A DNA stretch of 47,598 nucleotides from a virus: positions 1 through 47,598 of the IMG/VR virus record IMGVR_UViG_3300021478_000046; one strand, given 5' to 3'. This document shows positions 31,275 to 40,093 of this stretch, one piece after another (within the stretch, counting starts at the first letter, position 1; each line of letters begins with the position of its first letter). Both the position numbers and the translations under genes were made by a program. Below the pieces are notes generated by a model. The model saw nothing but the letters and a program-made list of their open reading frames with translations. It ran no database searches and was not told where the DNA came from.

Positions 31275-32854
31275 GCGACTCTCGTTCCTTCGTTCTTCTC
31301 GACCTGTGTTACGCGGTCGTCCCAAAGCTGAATCATCTCTGGATCTTTCTGCGCGGTAATCTCCAGCGGATGTCCAACATGCTCATTCAGCCAGTCGTGA
31401 ATCTTGCGAATCTGCGTGAAGCGTTCATCTCCCGCAGCGCCGCGCGCTGTCATTACCCGTACTTCTTTGCCGTCGCCTACCCAGCGCCTTACTCTGCTGA
31501 CCATTTTGGGAATTGGCTGGCCAATGTTCTCTGAATAGCGGTAGTACTCCGCTAGAGTGCCGTCGAGGTCCACACCTATCCAGCTACCGTCAAGGTCGCC
31601 CATGACGCGCGCGAGCTCCCGGAAGTCTTTGAGGCAAGCTTCCGCAAGATCGGTGCGGTACTGCTTGTTGGGCAACCGCAGGCCAGTCAGGATGCGGTAA
31701 GCGTCCGCGAAGGCGCCGGTAATGCTTTGGCCATGCCCGTTCACTACGCCAAGGATTCCGTAGCCTCCAGAACTCTCGAGCTCTCCAGATTCATTCAGTT
31801 GCACGTCTTCAGGATAGAACCAGCGGCGATCGGCAGGTGATAGGCCGGCTATCGGCACACGCTCTTTGGCGTGGAACTCTTCAGAAGGCCACGGCGGGAT
31901 GGTCAGCCTAACTCCCGCTGCAAAGCCCGAGCGAAGAGTCTCGCTGCACGCATAGCCACGCGCCAGACTGTCCAGGAAAACGCCAAAATTAAAATCACAC
32001 AAAGCAGTGAGTAAAGTCGGGAAAGCGTCGTAACCCATGCGCGGTGTAAATTCGAGCGCATAGCAGCCCTCCTCATTAACAACCGCATTGACGTCGATTG
32101 CTCCGCGGTAGACTTTCTCCTGGAGCAGTGGTGTGATGGGAAGCAACAGTTCTTTTACCAGCGGGTCTTTTCCAGAACAAGCCCACACCAGATTCCCGGT
32201 ACAGCCGCCAGACGGTCCAAGATCATCGTTCAAGAACTGCTTGCGCTCAATGGTGTGATTAAACATGCCGGCGCACCACTCTTCGCCGTTGAACCAGCCT
32301 TCGGTCGAGATAGCGACACCTTTGATGAACTCCTGGATGAGTAGTTCGACTTCATCTCCGCCAATGAGCGCGTGGAAGTGTTCGAGCATCTTCAGTGCAT
32401 CTTCAGCGTCGTAGGAAACGTAAGACGGAATCACGCCGCTTGAATGACCTTCCGGCTTCAGTACCACGCGGCCGGAGTCTCCGCCAAGTTTCTTGATGGC
32501 TTTTGCGGCATCGTCCCAGGAAGCGACACGAAGGGATTTAGGGGTAGCTATTCCAGCTTGCTTGAAGATGGCTTCAGAGAACTTGCGGTCGGATTCAAGT
32601 TTGTCACAAAAGGACGAGCCGCCCACGGTAGGTACGCCGCCATCTCGGTATGTATCCAGAAGGGGACCTGCTCCGGTACAATCGGCAATAATGGTTTGAC
32701 CGAAGGAATACTCGGAGGCGGTGTCGACGAGCCCGTGGCAGCGTCTATCGCATTCTGCTTCTCTGATCCAGATACGCGCATCGTGGCCTTCCTCTTTCAG
32801 TCTCAGGGCGAGACCGCTTCCGTCGCCGCCCTGACTGAGCAAAAGGAATTTCAC
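31271..32854 (-). CDS. PurD-like ATP-grasp ligase fused to a HAD phosphatase
   Basis: 527 residues. Residues 1-~370 follow the PurD-type ATP-grasp order: VLKPEGHSSG (nucleotide loop), LIQEFIKGVAIS and YALEFTPRMGYDAF (metal-binding). Residues 425-520 are a HAD domain: D429-L-D431-GTL, MTARG with T469, K503, and WDDR (D512/D513). ATP-grasp enzymes make amide bonds; HAD domains remove phosphate. The start is GTG 32854. It lies between fibre and ejection-type genes, which is unusual for a metabolic enzyme; substrate unknown. Confidence 0.85.
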   Translation of the reverse strand: MKFLLLSQGGDGSGLALRLKEEGHDARIWIREAECDRRCHGLVDTASEYSFGQTIIADCTGAGPLLDTYRDGGVPTVGGSSFCDKLESDRKFSEAIFKQAGIATPKSLRVASWDDAAKAIKKLGGDSGRVVLKPEGHSSGVIPSYVSYDAEDALKMLEHFHALIGGDEVELLIQEFIKGVAISTEGWFNGEEWCAGMFNHTIERKQFLNDDLGPSGGCTGNLVWACSGKDPLVKELLLPITPLLQEKVYRGAIDVNAVVNEEGCYALEFTPRMGYDAFPTLLTALCDFNFGVFLDSLARGYACSETLRSGFAAGVRLTIPPWPSEEFHAKERVPIAGLSPADRRWFYPEDVQLNESGELESSGGYGILGVVNGHGQSITGAFADAYRILTGLRLPNKQYRTDLAEACLKDFRELARVMGDLDGSWIGVDLDGTLAEYYRYSENIGQPIPKMVSRVRRWVGDGKEVRVMTARGAAGDERFTQIRKIHDWLNEHVGHPLEITAQKDPEMIQLWDDRVTQVEKNEGTRVA

Positions 32855-32860
32855 AGAGGC

Positions 32861-33115
32861 TTACTTTGGAGCGCTGCTCGAATCGAGGCCGTACATCCTG
32901 CGCACTGGCTTGTGACCTTGCTGGCCGGTCGGCTTTCCGTGGTCGCGCACGTTTTGGAACTCTGTCGTGCCATGCGAGAAAGAAGAGCCGCCAGTAGCTT
33001 CTACGGTAGCTGCACCGCCATCTCGGACCGGGCTCGTGGCGTCTTCCCCGTCAATGATTTTAGTGGCGCGGTTAGCATCCTTAATCGCGTCCTCTTGATT
33101 GCCAAAATAACTCAT
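32861..33115 (-). CDS. Hypothetical protein
   Basis: 84 residues, polar, Gly/Ser/Thr/Asp-rich, likely partly disordered. GGAGGAATCAC precedes ATG. Unknown; virion-associated by position. Confidence 0.6.
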   Translation of the reverse strand: MSYFGNQEDAIKDANRATKIIDGEDATSPVRDGGAATVEATGGSSFSHGTTEFQNVRDHGKPTGQQGHKPVRRMYGLDSSSAPK

Positions 33116-33155
33116 GTGTGATTCCTCCTGCGACTCTGAGGTTAGTCTTTATGCC

Positions 33156-33353
33156 CTAGTCGGTCAAGCGCCTTCTGGGTCCCATGCGCGGGATGGGCAT
33201 GCGGGTTCGCTTGTCGCCCTCTGGAGCGCAGAGAGTTCCCGTCATTTCTATAGGTTCATTGTCCCGAGTTGCGGAATACGCTGGATGCTTTCCTTTTACG
33301 GGCTTCTTGACGTGACCACCTGCGGTTACTTGCGTGCTTCCTGCGTGGCTCAT
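33156..33353 (-). CDS. Small basic protein
   Basis: 65 residues, basic and Pro-rich (KKPVKGKHP, RPRRRL-like end). ATGA overlap with its upstream neighbour. Unknown. Confidence 0.55.
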   Translation of the reverse strand: MSHAGSTQVTAGGHVKKPVKGKHPAYSATRDNEPIEMTGTLCAPEGDKRTRMPIPRMGPRRRLTD

Positions 33354-35026
33354 GGGACCGGAGCTCCTTTCGATTTACTGTCAGTGATTAGATGATACAG
33401 TATTTCTGCTCCAATAATTGCTGATCCACCTATCCCAGCCTTGCGGATGATGTCGATGGTTTGCTGGCGTGCCGCGGCTTTGCGGTCGAATGGCGGCACT
33501 TCTTCTTTGACAGGAGCCTTGGGCATCTCCGGCCGCTTTGGCGCTTCTGGCCTTGCTCCCGCCGAGGCGGGCATGGACTTTACTTGCTCGATAAACCCGC
33601 GAAGCCGGCCCGCCAGGGATTTATCTGCTCCATACTTCGAGTACTGGCCAATCTCCTCCACAAGCCGCTCGCCAGCTTTGCCTTTCAACTGGTCAATGAC
33701 GAATGCGGGATCTTCCGCATCGAGAATCCTGCGAATTGGCGAGCCGCCTTTAGCGATAGAAGACTTGTCGTGGAATACAGATTTGTAGTCGCTCCATTCC
33801 CGCATGGTCTTGCTGAACTTCCCGCCAAGGCCAACGCTGTCCGCCGCGCTCTGAGAAACTTTTCCTAGAGCGTCCCGCACAGACTTCACGGCTTTGTACA
33901 GGTCAGTTGGTACTTCGCTGCCGCCGTAGAGATACTCGTTCAGCTTCGTGTAGGCTTTCCGGACGTCGCCGTACTTCGCTGCGGTGACTGTACCGCCTTC
34001 CGGCTCGATCGAGGCCATCACTTTATCAAACGCCGCTGCGCTGTCAGGGAACAGCAGTCCCTTTCTTGCGTTCTCTGCCGCCTTAGTGACAGGAGAAATC
34101 TCCACCTTGGGATTCTTGGCTTCTACGGATGCATGGACCTTCTCGAACTCTTCTCCGAGTTTGGTTGCGATGCGCTCATCGGCCAAGGCGAGATTCTCTT
34201 TGAGCAAGCCTGCCATTTCGTTCTGGTGCTTGAGGGCTGCTCCGGTCTTGGCTTGCGCAGCGGATTCCTTGGCGGAGGCTTCCTTGGAGGCTTCTGCATG
34301 CTTCTGGACGTCCTGTTTGTAATCCTCCATAACCTTAGCTTTGGCTTCTTTGTGCGCGCCAAGTTTCTCTTGGTAGGCTTTGTCTGCCTTTGCCGTTAAC
34401 GCCGCGTGTTCCTCTTCGGCTATCTTGACTTTTCCTTTGGTGAGGTCTTTCATGAACCGCGCTACCGGCTTGGCTACCTTAGAGACGACCTTGGCGCCTG
34501 TCTCACCGCCAGCTTCCATTGCGGAAAATTGACTAGCAGTGGCGAGCGCTTCCTTTGGAGAGCTGCCCGTCAGTAAAGCTGTGCCTCCAGCTCCGGCGCC
34601 GGCCCCGCTCGAGCGTGCCAGCATCGGCAAAAGAAATCTCAGGAACTTGGAACTTCCGGCAGCCGCTTCCGCACCAGGGACAAGAGCGCCAACCGCTTCG
34701 CCGCCAATCATGCTGCCGGCGCCGATCGCTACGTTTTTCTGTGCGCTTTCTACTTGCTTGAGTTGTTCAGGGGTTCCGCTGATTCCTGTTGGCGTGAAAA
34801 TGCTGTAGCGCTTCTCCTGTAACTCATCTAGCGGCCTGCGCACTGTTTCTTGCGCTTGCTTTACGGTATCCGGCCTTTGGCTTTCGGGTGTCTCCTTGGG
34901 AGCCTGCGATGTACGGAATGCAGATACTTTAGCTTGGACCTGCTCAGGAGAAAGGTCCTTGCCTTTTAGATGCAGCGTGGTTCCGTCCTTGAGGTGAACG
35001 GTTGTGGTGTCGTCGCCGTTCGGCAT
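33350..35026 (-). CDS. Ejection-type internal virion protein
   Basis: 558 residues. ATG 35026 overlaps the upstream stop (TAATG). Gly/Ala-rich hydrophobic stretches (AIGAGSMIGGEAVGAL, GAGAGAGGTALL), a long Lys/Ala/Glu coiled coil (about 190-290) and a C-terminal hydrophobic helix (GIGGSAIIGAEILYHLIT). Such mixed membrane/coiled-coil proteins near nozzle genes in short-tailed phages act in DNA ejection. Identified by type, not by family. Confidence 0.65.
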   Translation of the reverse strand: MPNGDDTTTVHLKDGTTLHLKGKDLSPEQVQAKVSAFRTSQAPKETPESQRPDTVKQAQETVRRPLDELQEKRYSIFTPTGISGTPEQLKQVESAQKNVAIGAGSMIGGEAVGALVPGAEAAAGSSKFLRFLLPMLARSSGAGAGAGGTALLTGSSPKEALATASQFSAMEAGGETGAKVVSKVAKPVARFMKDLTKGKVKIAEEEHAALTAKADKAYQEKLGAHKEAKAKVMEDYKQDVQKHAEASKEASAKESAAQAKTGAALKHQNEMAGLLKENLALADERIATKLGEEFEKVHASVEAKNPKVEISPVTKAAENARKGLLFPDSAAAFDKVMASIEPEGGTVTAAKYGDVRKAYTKLNEYLYGGSEVPTDLYKAVKSVRDALGKVSQSAADSVGLGGKFSKTMREWSDYKSVFHDKSSIAKGGSPIRRILDAEDPAFVIDQLKGKAGERLVEEIGQYSKYGADKSLAGRLRGFIEQVKSMPASAGARPEAPKRPEMPKAPVKEEVPPFDRKAAARQQTIDIIRKAGIGGSAIIGAEILYHLITDSKSKGAPVP

Positions 35027-36819
35027 TAGTTCTCCGTGTAGGAGCCATCTTTGTTCTTCTTGAAGCCAGCCGGAGTCTTCTTGTCGCCTGGAGCGTTCGC
35101 GCCAGCCTTGGGAATGCCCTTGTGCAGAATGGCGGTTTGGTTGTCGAAGGCATCCAGTTGCTTCAACATCAGCTTTTCGTTTCCGCTTCTGAGTCCAGGC
35201 AAGATGCCGCGGATTGCATTGCGCAGGTCCTGTGCTCCTTGTCCCATGCCGGCCACGGTACGAAGCGACATTGCGCGCTCGTTCAGGTGTCCGGTCCAAA
35301 CAACGAGGTCCATCTGCTTGTCGGTCAAGTCGTCTGCGGCCAGCGCGGCCGTTTCCGTTCTAACCAAGGTTTCGTCGTCCGAGTGCATAATCAAATACAG
35401 TTTGGCAATCTGTGATGGCGTGAACTTCTTGTCCAGGTTAGTGATAGCTTCGCGTTCCTTCTTGGACGAGAACTCGATGTCCGTCATTTGCGACTCGCGC
35501 GTAGTCAGTTTCGTTCCTTCGCTGCCGCCAGCCATGCCCTCCGCCACAGCTTTCCCTGCCGTAGTCCATATCTCGTGAGGAATTCCCTCGGCATCATAGT
35601 CGATCGCCTGGACTGGCTTGGTGGCGTTGTACGCGGTGCCACGCGCCGAGGCCAATGCAATGCCATTCTTCAGTCGGATGTCGTCAGCTTGCTTCATGTA
35701 CTTCTTGAGTGCCTCGCCATAGCCTGGGTCGCTGCGTCCCTTCGGGAAGTCTTTCGGGTCGGGAGGCACGCCAATCTCTCCGGCAATGATGGGGTCCATG
35801 CGAAGGAGTTGCTTTTCTTTTGCGGCGTCCATTGAACCGTCGTACATTTTTTGGTCGTGGTCCGTCCAGTCCGGATCTCCAGGAAGCACCGGCTTGCCGT
35901 TATGCCACACGCCTACAGGAATTCCGGCCTGCATGATAGGACCTTGTTTCCCAGTTTGCTTGCCTTCGACTTCCTTTCCGGTCTCTGCGTCACGCAATAC
36001 GTGAGCATCCTGCGGGTTTGTTTTATTGACAGCCCACACCCGGCCGTCCTGTCCAGGGACAAATTGGTAGTTCTGCCGCGCCTCGTGAGCCGCCTTCTCG
36101 ATGTCGAGGACGGCCCTTGCTGCCTCTAACTGGTCTTTTGCATTCATACCACCGCGCGTTAGCGGGATCTTGTTATAGAGCTCCGTACTCATACGACTCT
36201 GTTCATCCGGCGTCAGCTTCGGCTGCGGCGGAGCAATCTTGTTCTTCATCTGCTGGAAGACTTTCTTGATGCCGTCCGCGGCGCCCTTCTTGCGCATCTC
36301 CTCTTCTTTGGCCTGCTTCATCATCCGGTTGAGACCTTCGGTGTAAGCGTCGGTCTTACTCGGGTCGAGCCAAGACATCTGCAAAGCCTTCTGCATGCGC
36401 TTGACTTTTTTCGGGTCGCCCAGGATGGCCTGGACTTTGGATTGCGCTGCGGCGATTCCTTTCTGGTCGCCACTGGTCTTAGCCGCTTCGAGTTCGTCTC
36501 CAGCTTCTTTCAGGTACTCCCAATCGGCGGTAGCTTGACTGACTTGTTTTTCTTTCTGCGCTGCGACAGCGTTTCTAACGTTTCCTGCTACTTCGCCGGC
36601 AAAGCGCTCGAATCCCCAAGCGTGCGGCCATTCCGTGTTCATGCCAATGTTCTGAGCCGCCTGCGCATTTACCCGGCCAGGAACGGGCATGGGAACAGGC
36701 TTGGCGGCAATTTGCGGTGTCTGCGCAGCGCGTGTCAGCATCTCGAGCAAACGCTGCGTAGTGTCGTTGGGATTCGGGTTTTGTCCAAGCGTAGCGCCCG
36801 GAAGCGGTGTTGTGGTCAT
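35026..36819 (-). CDS. Internal virion protein
   Basis: 597 residues, helical and charged, without membrane segments, with Gln/Ala/Lys-rich repeats. Paired with the previous gene; probably the second ejection or internal core protein. No enzyme motif was seen. Confidence 0.6.
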   Translation of the reverse strand: MTTTPLPGATLGQNPNPNDTTQRLLEMLTRAAQTPQIAAKPVPMPVPGRVNAQAAQNIGMNTEWPHAWGFERFAGEVAGNVRNAVAAQKEKQVSQATADWEYLKEAGDELEAAKTSGDQKGIAAAQSKVQAILGDPKKVKRMQKALQMSWLDPSKTDAYTEGLNRMMKQAKEEEMRKKGAADGIKKVFQQMKNKIAPPQPKLTPDEQSRMSTELYNKIPLTRGGMNAKDQLEAARAVLDIEKAAHEARQNYQFVPGQDGRVWAVNKTNPQDAHVLRDAETGKEVEGKQTGKQGPIMQAGIPVGVWHNGKPVLPGDPDWTDHDQKMYDGSMDAAKEKQLLRMDPIIAGEIGVPPDPKDFPKGRSDPGYGEALKKYMKQADDIRLKNGIALASARGTAYNATKPVQAIDYDAEGIPHEIWTTAGKAVAEGMAGGSEGTKLTTRESQMTDIEFSSKKEREAITNLDKKFTPSQIAKLYLIMHSDDETLVRTETAALAADDLTDKQMDLVVWTGHLNERAMSLRTVAGMGQGAQDLRNAIRGILPGLRSGNEKLMLKQLDAFDNQTAILHKGIPKAGANAPGDKKTPAGFKKNKDGSYTEN

Positions 36820-37661
36820 AGCGCCGCCGCCGCGCCGGCAATCGCGTCAAGAATACCTGTGTCAGCGCTTGGATTTATCGCTGAGATTCCAGCCGAAACG
36901 CCTTGCCCTGCGGCTCCTCCAAGTTTAAGAGCGCTAAGAATCTGGTCAAGAGTCGATGGCGTGCTGGCGATACGCTTTGCGGTTGTGTTCGCAGCACCCG
37001 TCAGGATGCCCAGAAAGTCTTGAATGGACTGCTCATACATGCCCGTTTCGAGTTGCCCTTCGTTCAGGTTGACTTGCGAAAGGAAGTTGGCAAGCCCACC
37101 AGCCGCAGGAGAGCCGAACCTGTTTCCCATTGCGCTGAACTGCTCCATGATGTTTTCTTCGCCCGACTGGATTCCTGGCTGGAGTGCGGCGAACAGGTTG
37201 TTGATGGCATCTTGATTGAAGCCTGCTCCACCTTCAAGAAAACTCTGAAGCGCTCCTGCGACTCCCGGCCCGTAAGTTTTCTTCAGAGAGTTCCAAAGCT
37301 GTGTCCATGCCGCAGGACTCATCCCGCCAAACGAACTGTTGATTCCCGTGCCAAAGCCAGAGCCAGTCGGAGAAGCTCCAATCGGCCCTGAAGGCACAGG
37401 CCCAGCATTCGCTGGAAACGGCGTAGCTGCCGAGGTCGATGGCGCCGTCATCGGCGTAGCCGAGCCGGGGGCAGAGCCGCCAGTCCCGGCCACGTAAGGA
37501 TTATTCTGAGGCGTCGATGGTGCCGAGCCGCTTGTGCCTACGTTGGGGATGAGCGCATTAGGGCCTTGCTGCGCAAAGTCGAGGATGGAAACAGGGTTGC
37601 CGAGGTTCGCTCCAGTGGGGTTATTGCCCGTCAAGAGAAGCGGATTGATAGTCGTCGCCAC
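36816..37661 (-). CDS. Virion protein with disordered N-half
   Basis: 281 residues. The first ~110 are Gly/Pro/Ser/Thr/Asn-rich and low in complexity; the rest is helical (GGLANFLSQVNLNEGQLETG). Resembles phage structural proteins preceding ejection proteins. ATGA overlap. Confidence 0.6.
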   Translation of the reverse strand: MATTINPLLLTGNNPTGANLGNPVSILDFAQQGPNALIPNVGTSGSAPSTPQNNPYVAGTGGSAPGSATPMTAPSTSAATPFPANAGPVPSGPIGASPTGSGFGTGINSSFGGMSPAAWTQLWNSLKKTYGPGVAGALQSFLEGGAGFNQDAINNLFAALQPGIQSGEENIMEQFSAMGNRFGSPAAGGLANFLSQVNLNEGQLETGMYEQSIQDFLGILTGAANTTAKRIASTPSTLDQILSALKLGGAAGQGVSAGISAINPSADTGILDAIAGAAAAL

Positions 37662-38422
37662 TAGGCACGCTCGATTCTCATGGTAACACTGCGAGTTGAG
37701 AGCCGCTGGTCTCTTTCCTGTTGATTCTCTAGGGACGCAATAAGTCCGGGTCGTTTATCTGGGTTGTCAGGTGAACCGTAAAGGAATTCATGCAGTTTAT
37801 CGCTCTGTGACCACCACCTGAGTTCTTCAGCGCCGCGCCTGGCGGCATCGTAGACAGCTACTTGCTCCCATTCGGACGGAAGGTAGACAGGAGACTCCGG
37901 GATGTTGCCATCCACAAAAGGATGTTTCTTTTGATACGGTACAAACACTGCGAAGTTCCGTGTCGGCTGCGCGCCAAACCAGAAGTTTCCTCCGTAGCGT
38001 GTGTACTTGAAAGGAATCCCTCCAGGAACGTTCATCAAGGGCTGAATGGCCTTGGGTTGCATGTAGTCCATCGGGTACGTTGGCCCAGTCGCAAGTGTGG
38101 CCACGGCGGCGGAAGCGGTGTTGCCTCCAGAAAAGTAGATAACCGGATCTTCGGTTCGAGAGTAGTCTTCGCCTGAGTTCAGGAAGTAACTCACCGGATA
38201 GATGTTCGCACTCCCATTAAAACCAAGTCCGGGGCCGATGAGCACCGTTGAACCGATAAGTCGCAACTCCTCGAAAGGATATTTAGGCGTGAGTTCCTTC
38301 AAAGTGTCGGCCAGCCAGTCGGATGCTTGCGGTAGAGTAACGTCTTGGCGGTTTTGCAGCGCCCGGATAACGCGCGGCACCAGGTCTTGAATCAGCTTCG
38401 AGTAGGAGCCAGGGTTATACAT
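37661..38422 (-). CDS. Head-tail connector/adaptor-type protein
   Basis: 253 residues. Helical N-terminus (SYSKLIQDLVPRVIRALQNR), then beta-rich middle and a helix with DAARRGAEELRWW. Size and place (before nozzle and after fibres in the operon order) suit a connector; the family is not certain. Confidence 0.6.
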   Translation of the reverse strand: MYNPGSYSKLIQDLVPRVIRALQNRQDVTLPQASDWLADTLKELTPKYPFEELRLIGSTVLIGPGLGFNGSANIYPVSYFLNSGEDYSRTEDPVIYFSGGNTASAAVATLATGPTYPMDYMQPKAIQPLMNVPGGIPFKYTRYGGNFWFGAQPTRNFAVFVPYQKKHPFVDGNIPESPVYLPSEWEQVAVYDAARRGAEELRWWSQSDKLHEFLYGSPDNPDKRPGLIASLENQQERDQRLSTRSVTMRIERA

Positions 38423-38847
38423 TAGAATGCGTACATATACTCCATTGTGACTGGCTGGCCGACGACTACAGCAACCTGCACGGTACTCAGCGCCGTAAAC
38501 GGAGTCGCTGTGGCGATAACTGAATTCGCGTACAGGAAGATTCCACCGGGATACAGATTGGGATTCTGTCCTCCGACAGCGCTACCTTGCGCAACAATGC
38601 TCAGGATAAGCACAGCGTTTCCGGAAGTGTTCGCGTTCCGGATATAGACAAACGAGCAATTCACGCCAGCCGGAACAACGTTGATAAACGTTCCCAAAGT
38701 AACAAGCTGGTAGCCACTGTAGTTGACGGTGTTGAGCGACGGAAAAGTAACCGAAGCCGCCACTCGTTGCGCAAGGATCGCCGGAATCGTTACGAGAGCG
38801 TCTTGGTCCTGAATCGTTACCGTCGCAATGGCATTGCTATTCGGCAT
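38422..38847 (-). CDS. Beta-rich virion protein, paralog of next gene
   Basis: 141 residues. VYIRNANTSGNAV and YPGGIFLYAN match the gene at 38854 (VYVRNLDVAANL, VPGGIFLYLQ), so the two arose by duplication. A small beta-sandwich, tail or decoration protein is likely. Confidence 0.65.
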   Translation of the reverse strand: MPNSNAIATVTIQDQDALVTIPAILAQRVAASVTFPSLNTVNYSGYQLVTLGTFINVVPAGVNCSFVYIRNANTSGNAVLILSIVAQGSAVGGQNPNLYPGGIFLYANSVIATATPFTALSTVQVAVVVGQPVTMEYMYAF

Positions 38848-38853
38848 GAAGCC

Positions 38854-39243
38854 TCACTTCGCTACAACCACGTCGGCGCTGGTGGTTCCCGCAGAAGGCG
38901 TCAGGCTTAGTGCGGTAATCCCTCCGGCAGCTTCGCTTGGTTGCAAGTAAAGGAAAATCCCTCCAGGAACAAGCAGCAAAGTCTCTGAAGCTCCGAGCGC
39001 TGGCGTGAACGTGACCGTAAGATTTGCCGCGACGTCAAGGTTTCGGACGTAGACATACCATACCGTAGCCGCAGGAAGCGGAACGACTGTCAGGCCAGTG
39101 CATTGAAAGAAAGCATCATAGAACGCCACCGTCGCAGCCAGCGTCGGATTGTTCCACTGGCGAGTGATGATCTGTTGCGAAGGCGTCAGCGTGGTGTCGG
39201 TTACATTGATTTGCGCTGCGGTGACGATCGAGAGGTTAGGCAT
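38854..39243 (-). CDS. Beta-rich virion protein, paralog
   Basis: 129 residues. Shares the conserved FLYxx/PGGIFLY block with its neighbour. GAGG 9 bases before ATG 39243. Just upstream a CTCGC-TAC-GCGAG hairpin (39254-39266) overlaps the preceding stop. Confidence 0.65.
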   Translation of the reverse strand: MPNLSIVTAAQINVTDTTLTPSQQIITRQWNNPTLAATVAFYDAFFQCTGLTVVPLPAATVWYVYVRNLDVAANLTVTFTPALGASETLLLVPGGIFLYLQPSEAAGGITALSLTPSAGTTSADVVVAK

Positions 39244-39257
39244 GTACTAGTACCTCG

Positions 39258-39620
39258 CTACGCGAGAATAACATTAAAAACCGCGCTTCCGGTGGTTGAT
39301 CTAAGCGTGACTGTCGTTTTCGTCCACGCAACTGAACCTCTGTAAAGTAGACCGCCGTTGTTCGTGTCTTGTCCCACAATCGTAATGGGAATTCTCGGAA
39401 GTCCGTTTGGACCCGTCAGGGCATGGGTAATTGTGAAATCGGTGTTAGGTGCGGCAGGCGATGTCCCGCTGGCTTTCCAGGCAGACATATTTCGGTCAGT
39501 TGCGGAGTTCGACATGTCGCTTCCGAAAGACACGTTTCCGCCGAGCACGCGCGCATTAGTTTCCGCCATGCGGCGCATGTTCTCAGGAGTCGGCGTGAGT
39601 ACCGAGCGTTGAGGTCTCAA
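39258..39620 (-). CDS. Small structural protein
   Basis: 120 residues from TTG 39620 (overlapping the previous stop as TTGA, with AAGGAG eight bases upstream). Helical N-terminus (MRRMAETNARVL) then a beta-rich region. Unknown virion role. Confidence 0.65.
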   Translation of the reverse strand: MRPQRSVLTPTPENMRRMAETNARVLGGNVSFGSDMSNSATDRNMSAWKASGTSPAAPNTDFTITHALTGPNGLPRIPITIVGQDTNNGGLLYRGSVAWTKTTVTLRSTTGSAVFNVILA

Positions 39621-40093
39621 CCGTAAGGCTCCTTCTCGACTCGGCCGCAAAGCACGATGCTGGCGATCGAGAGCGCTCCAGCTCCAGGCCGGCGAGTAAT
39701 TGAAAGCTGTAAGTTCTGCGCCGAAAGCACAAGCCCCTGGACAGTGGTCATAAGCACGCCAGTAGGAATAATATTCCCAATGGTGACTGTGGCTGAAGAT
39801 GCTGGAGGAGTTCCGTTGCCTACCACTTTGCCCTGGTCGGTAGTCCCTGCAAGCGCAAACGTTGCCGTCACTTGGCCAAGATCCCGGTAGGTAAGAATCA
39901 TCCGGCTGATAGTTGGTATCCTGCCAGGAATGATTTGCTCGACTTTGAATTTGTAGACTGAAGGATTGACAGGATCGTTGAAACCTTGCGACGGGTCGAA
40001 AGCGTAATAGCCAATCGCTCCCGATGCAGCGTTCTGCATGGGGAAGAGATAAATCTTGGTGCTTGCCGAAACTCCTCCGAAGGATTGGGGCAT
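39617..40093 (-). CDS. Beta-rich structural protein
   Basis: 158 residues, beta-strand-rich (VTATFALAG, SATVTIGNIIPTG). Coupled to genes on both sides. Possible tail component. Confidence 0.65.
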   Translation of the reverse strand: MPQSFGGVSASTKIYLFPMQNAASGAIGYYAFDPSQGFNDPVNPSVYKFKVEQIIPGRIPTISRMILTYRDLGQVTATFALAGTTDQGKVVGNGTPPASSATVTIGNIIPTGVLMTTVQGLVLSAQNLQLSITRRPGAGALSIASIVLCGRVEKEPYG

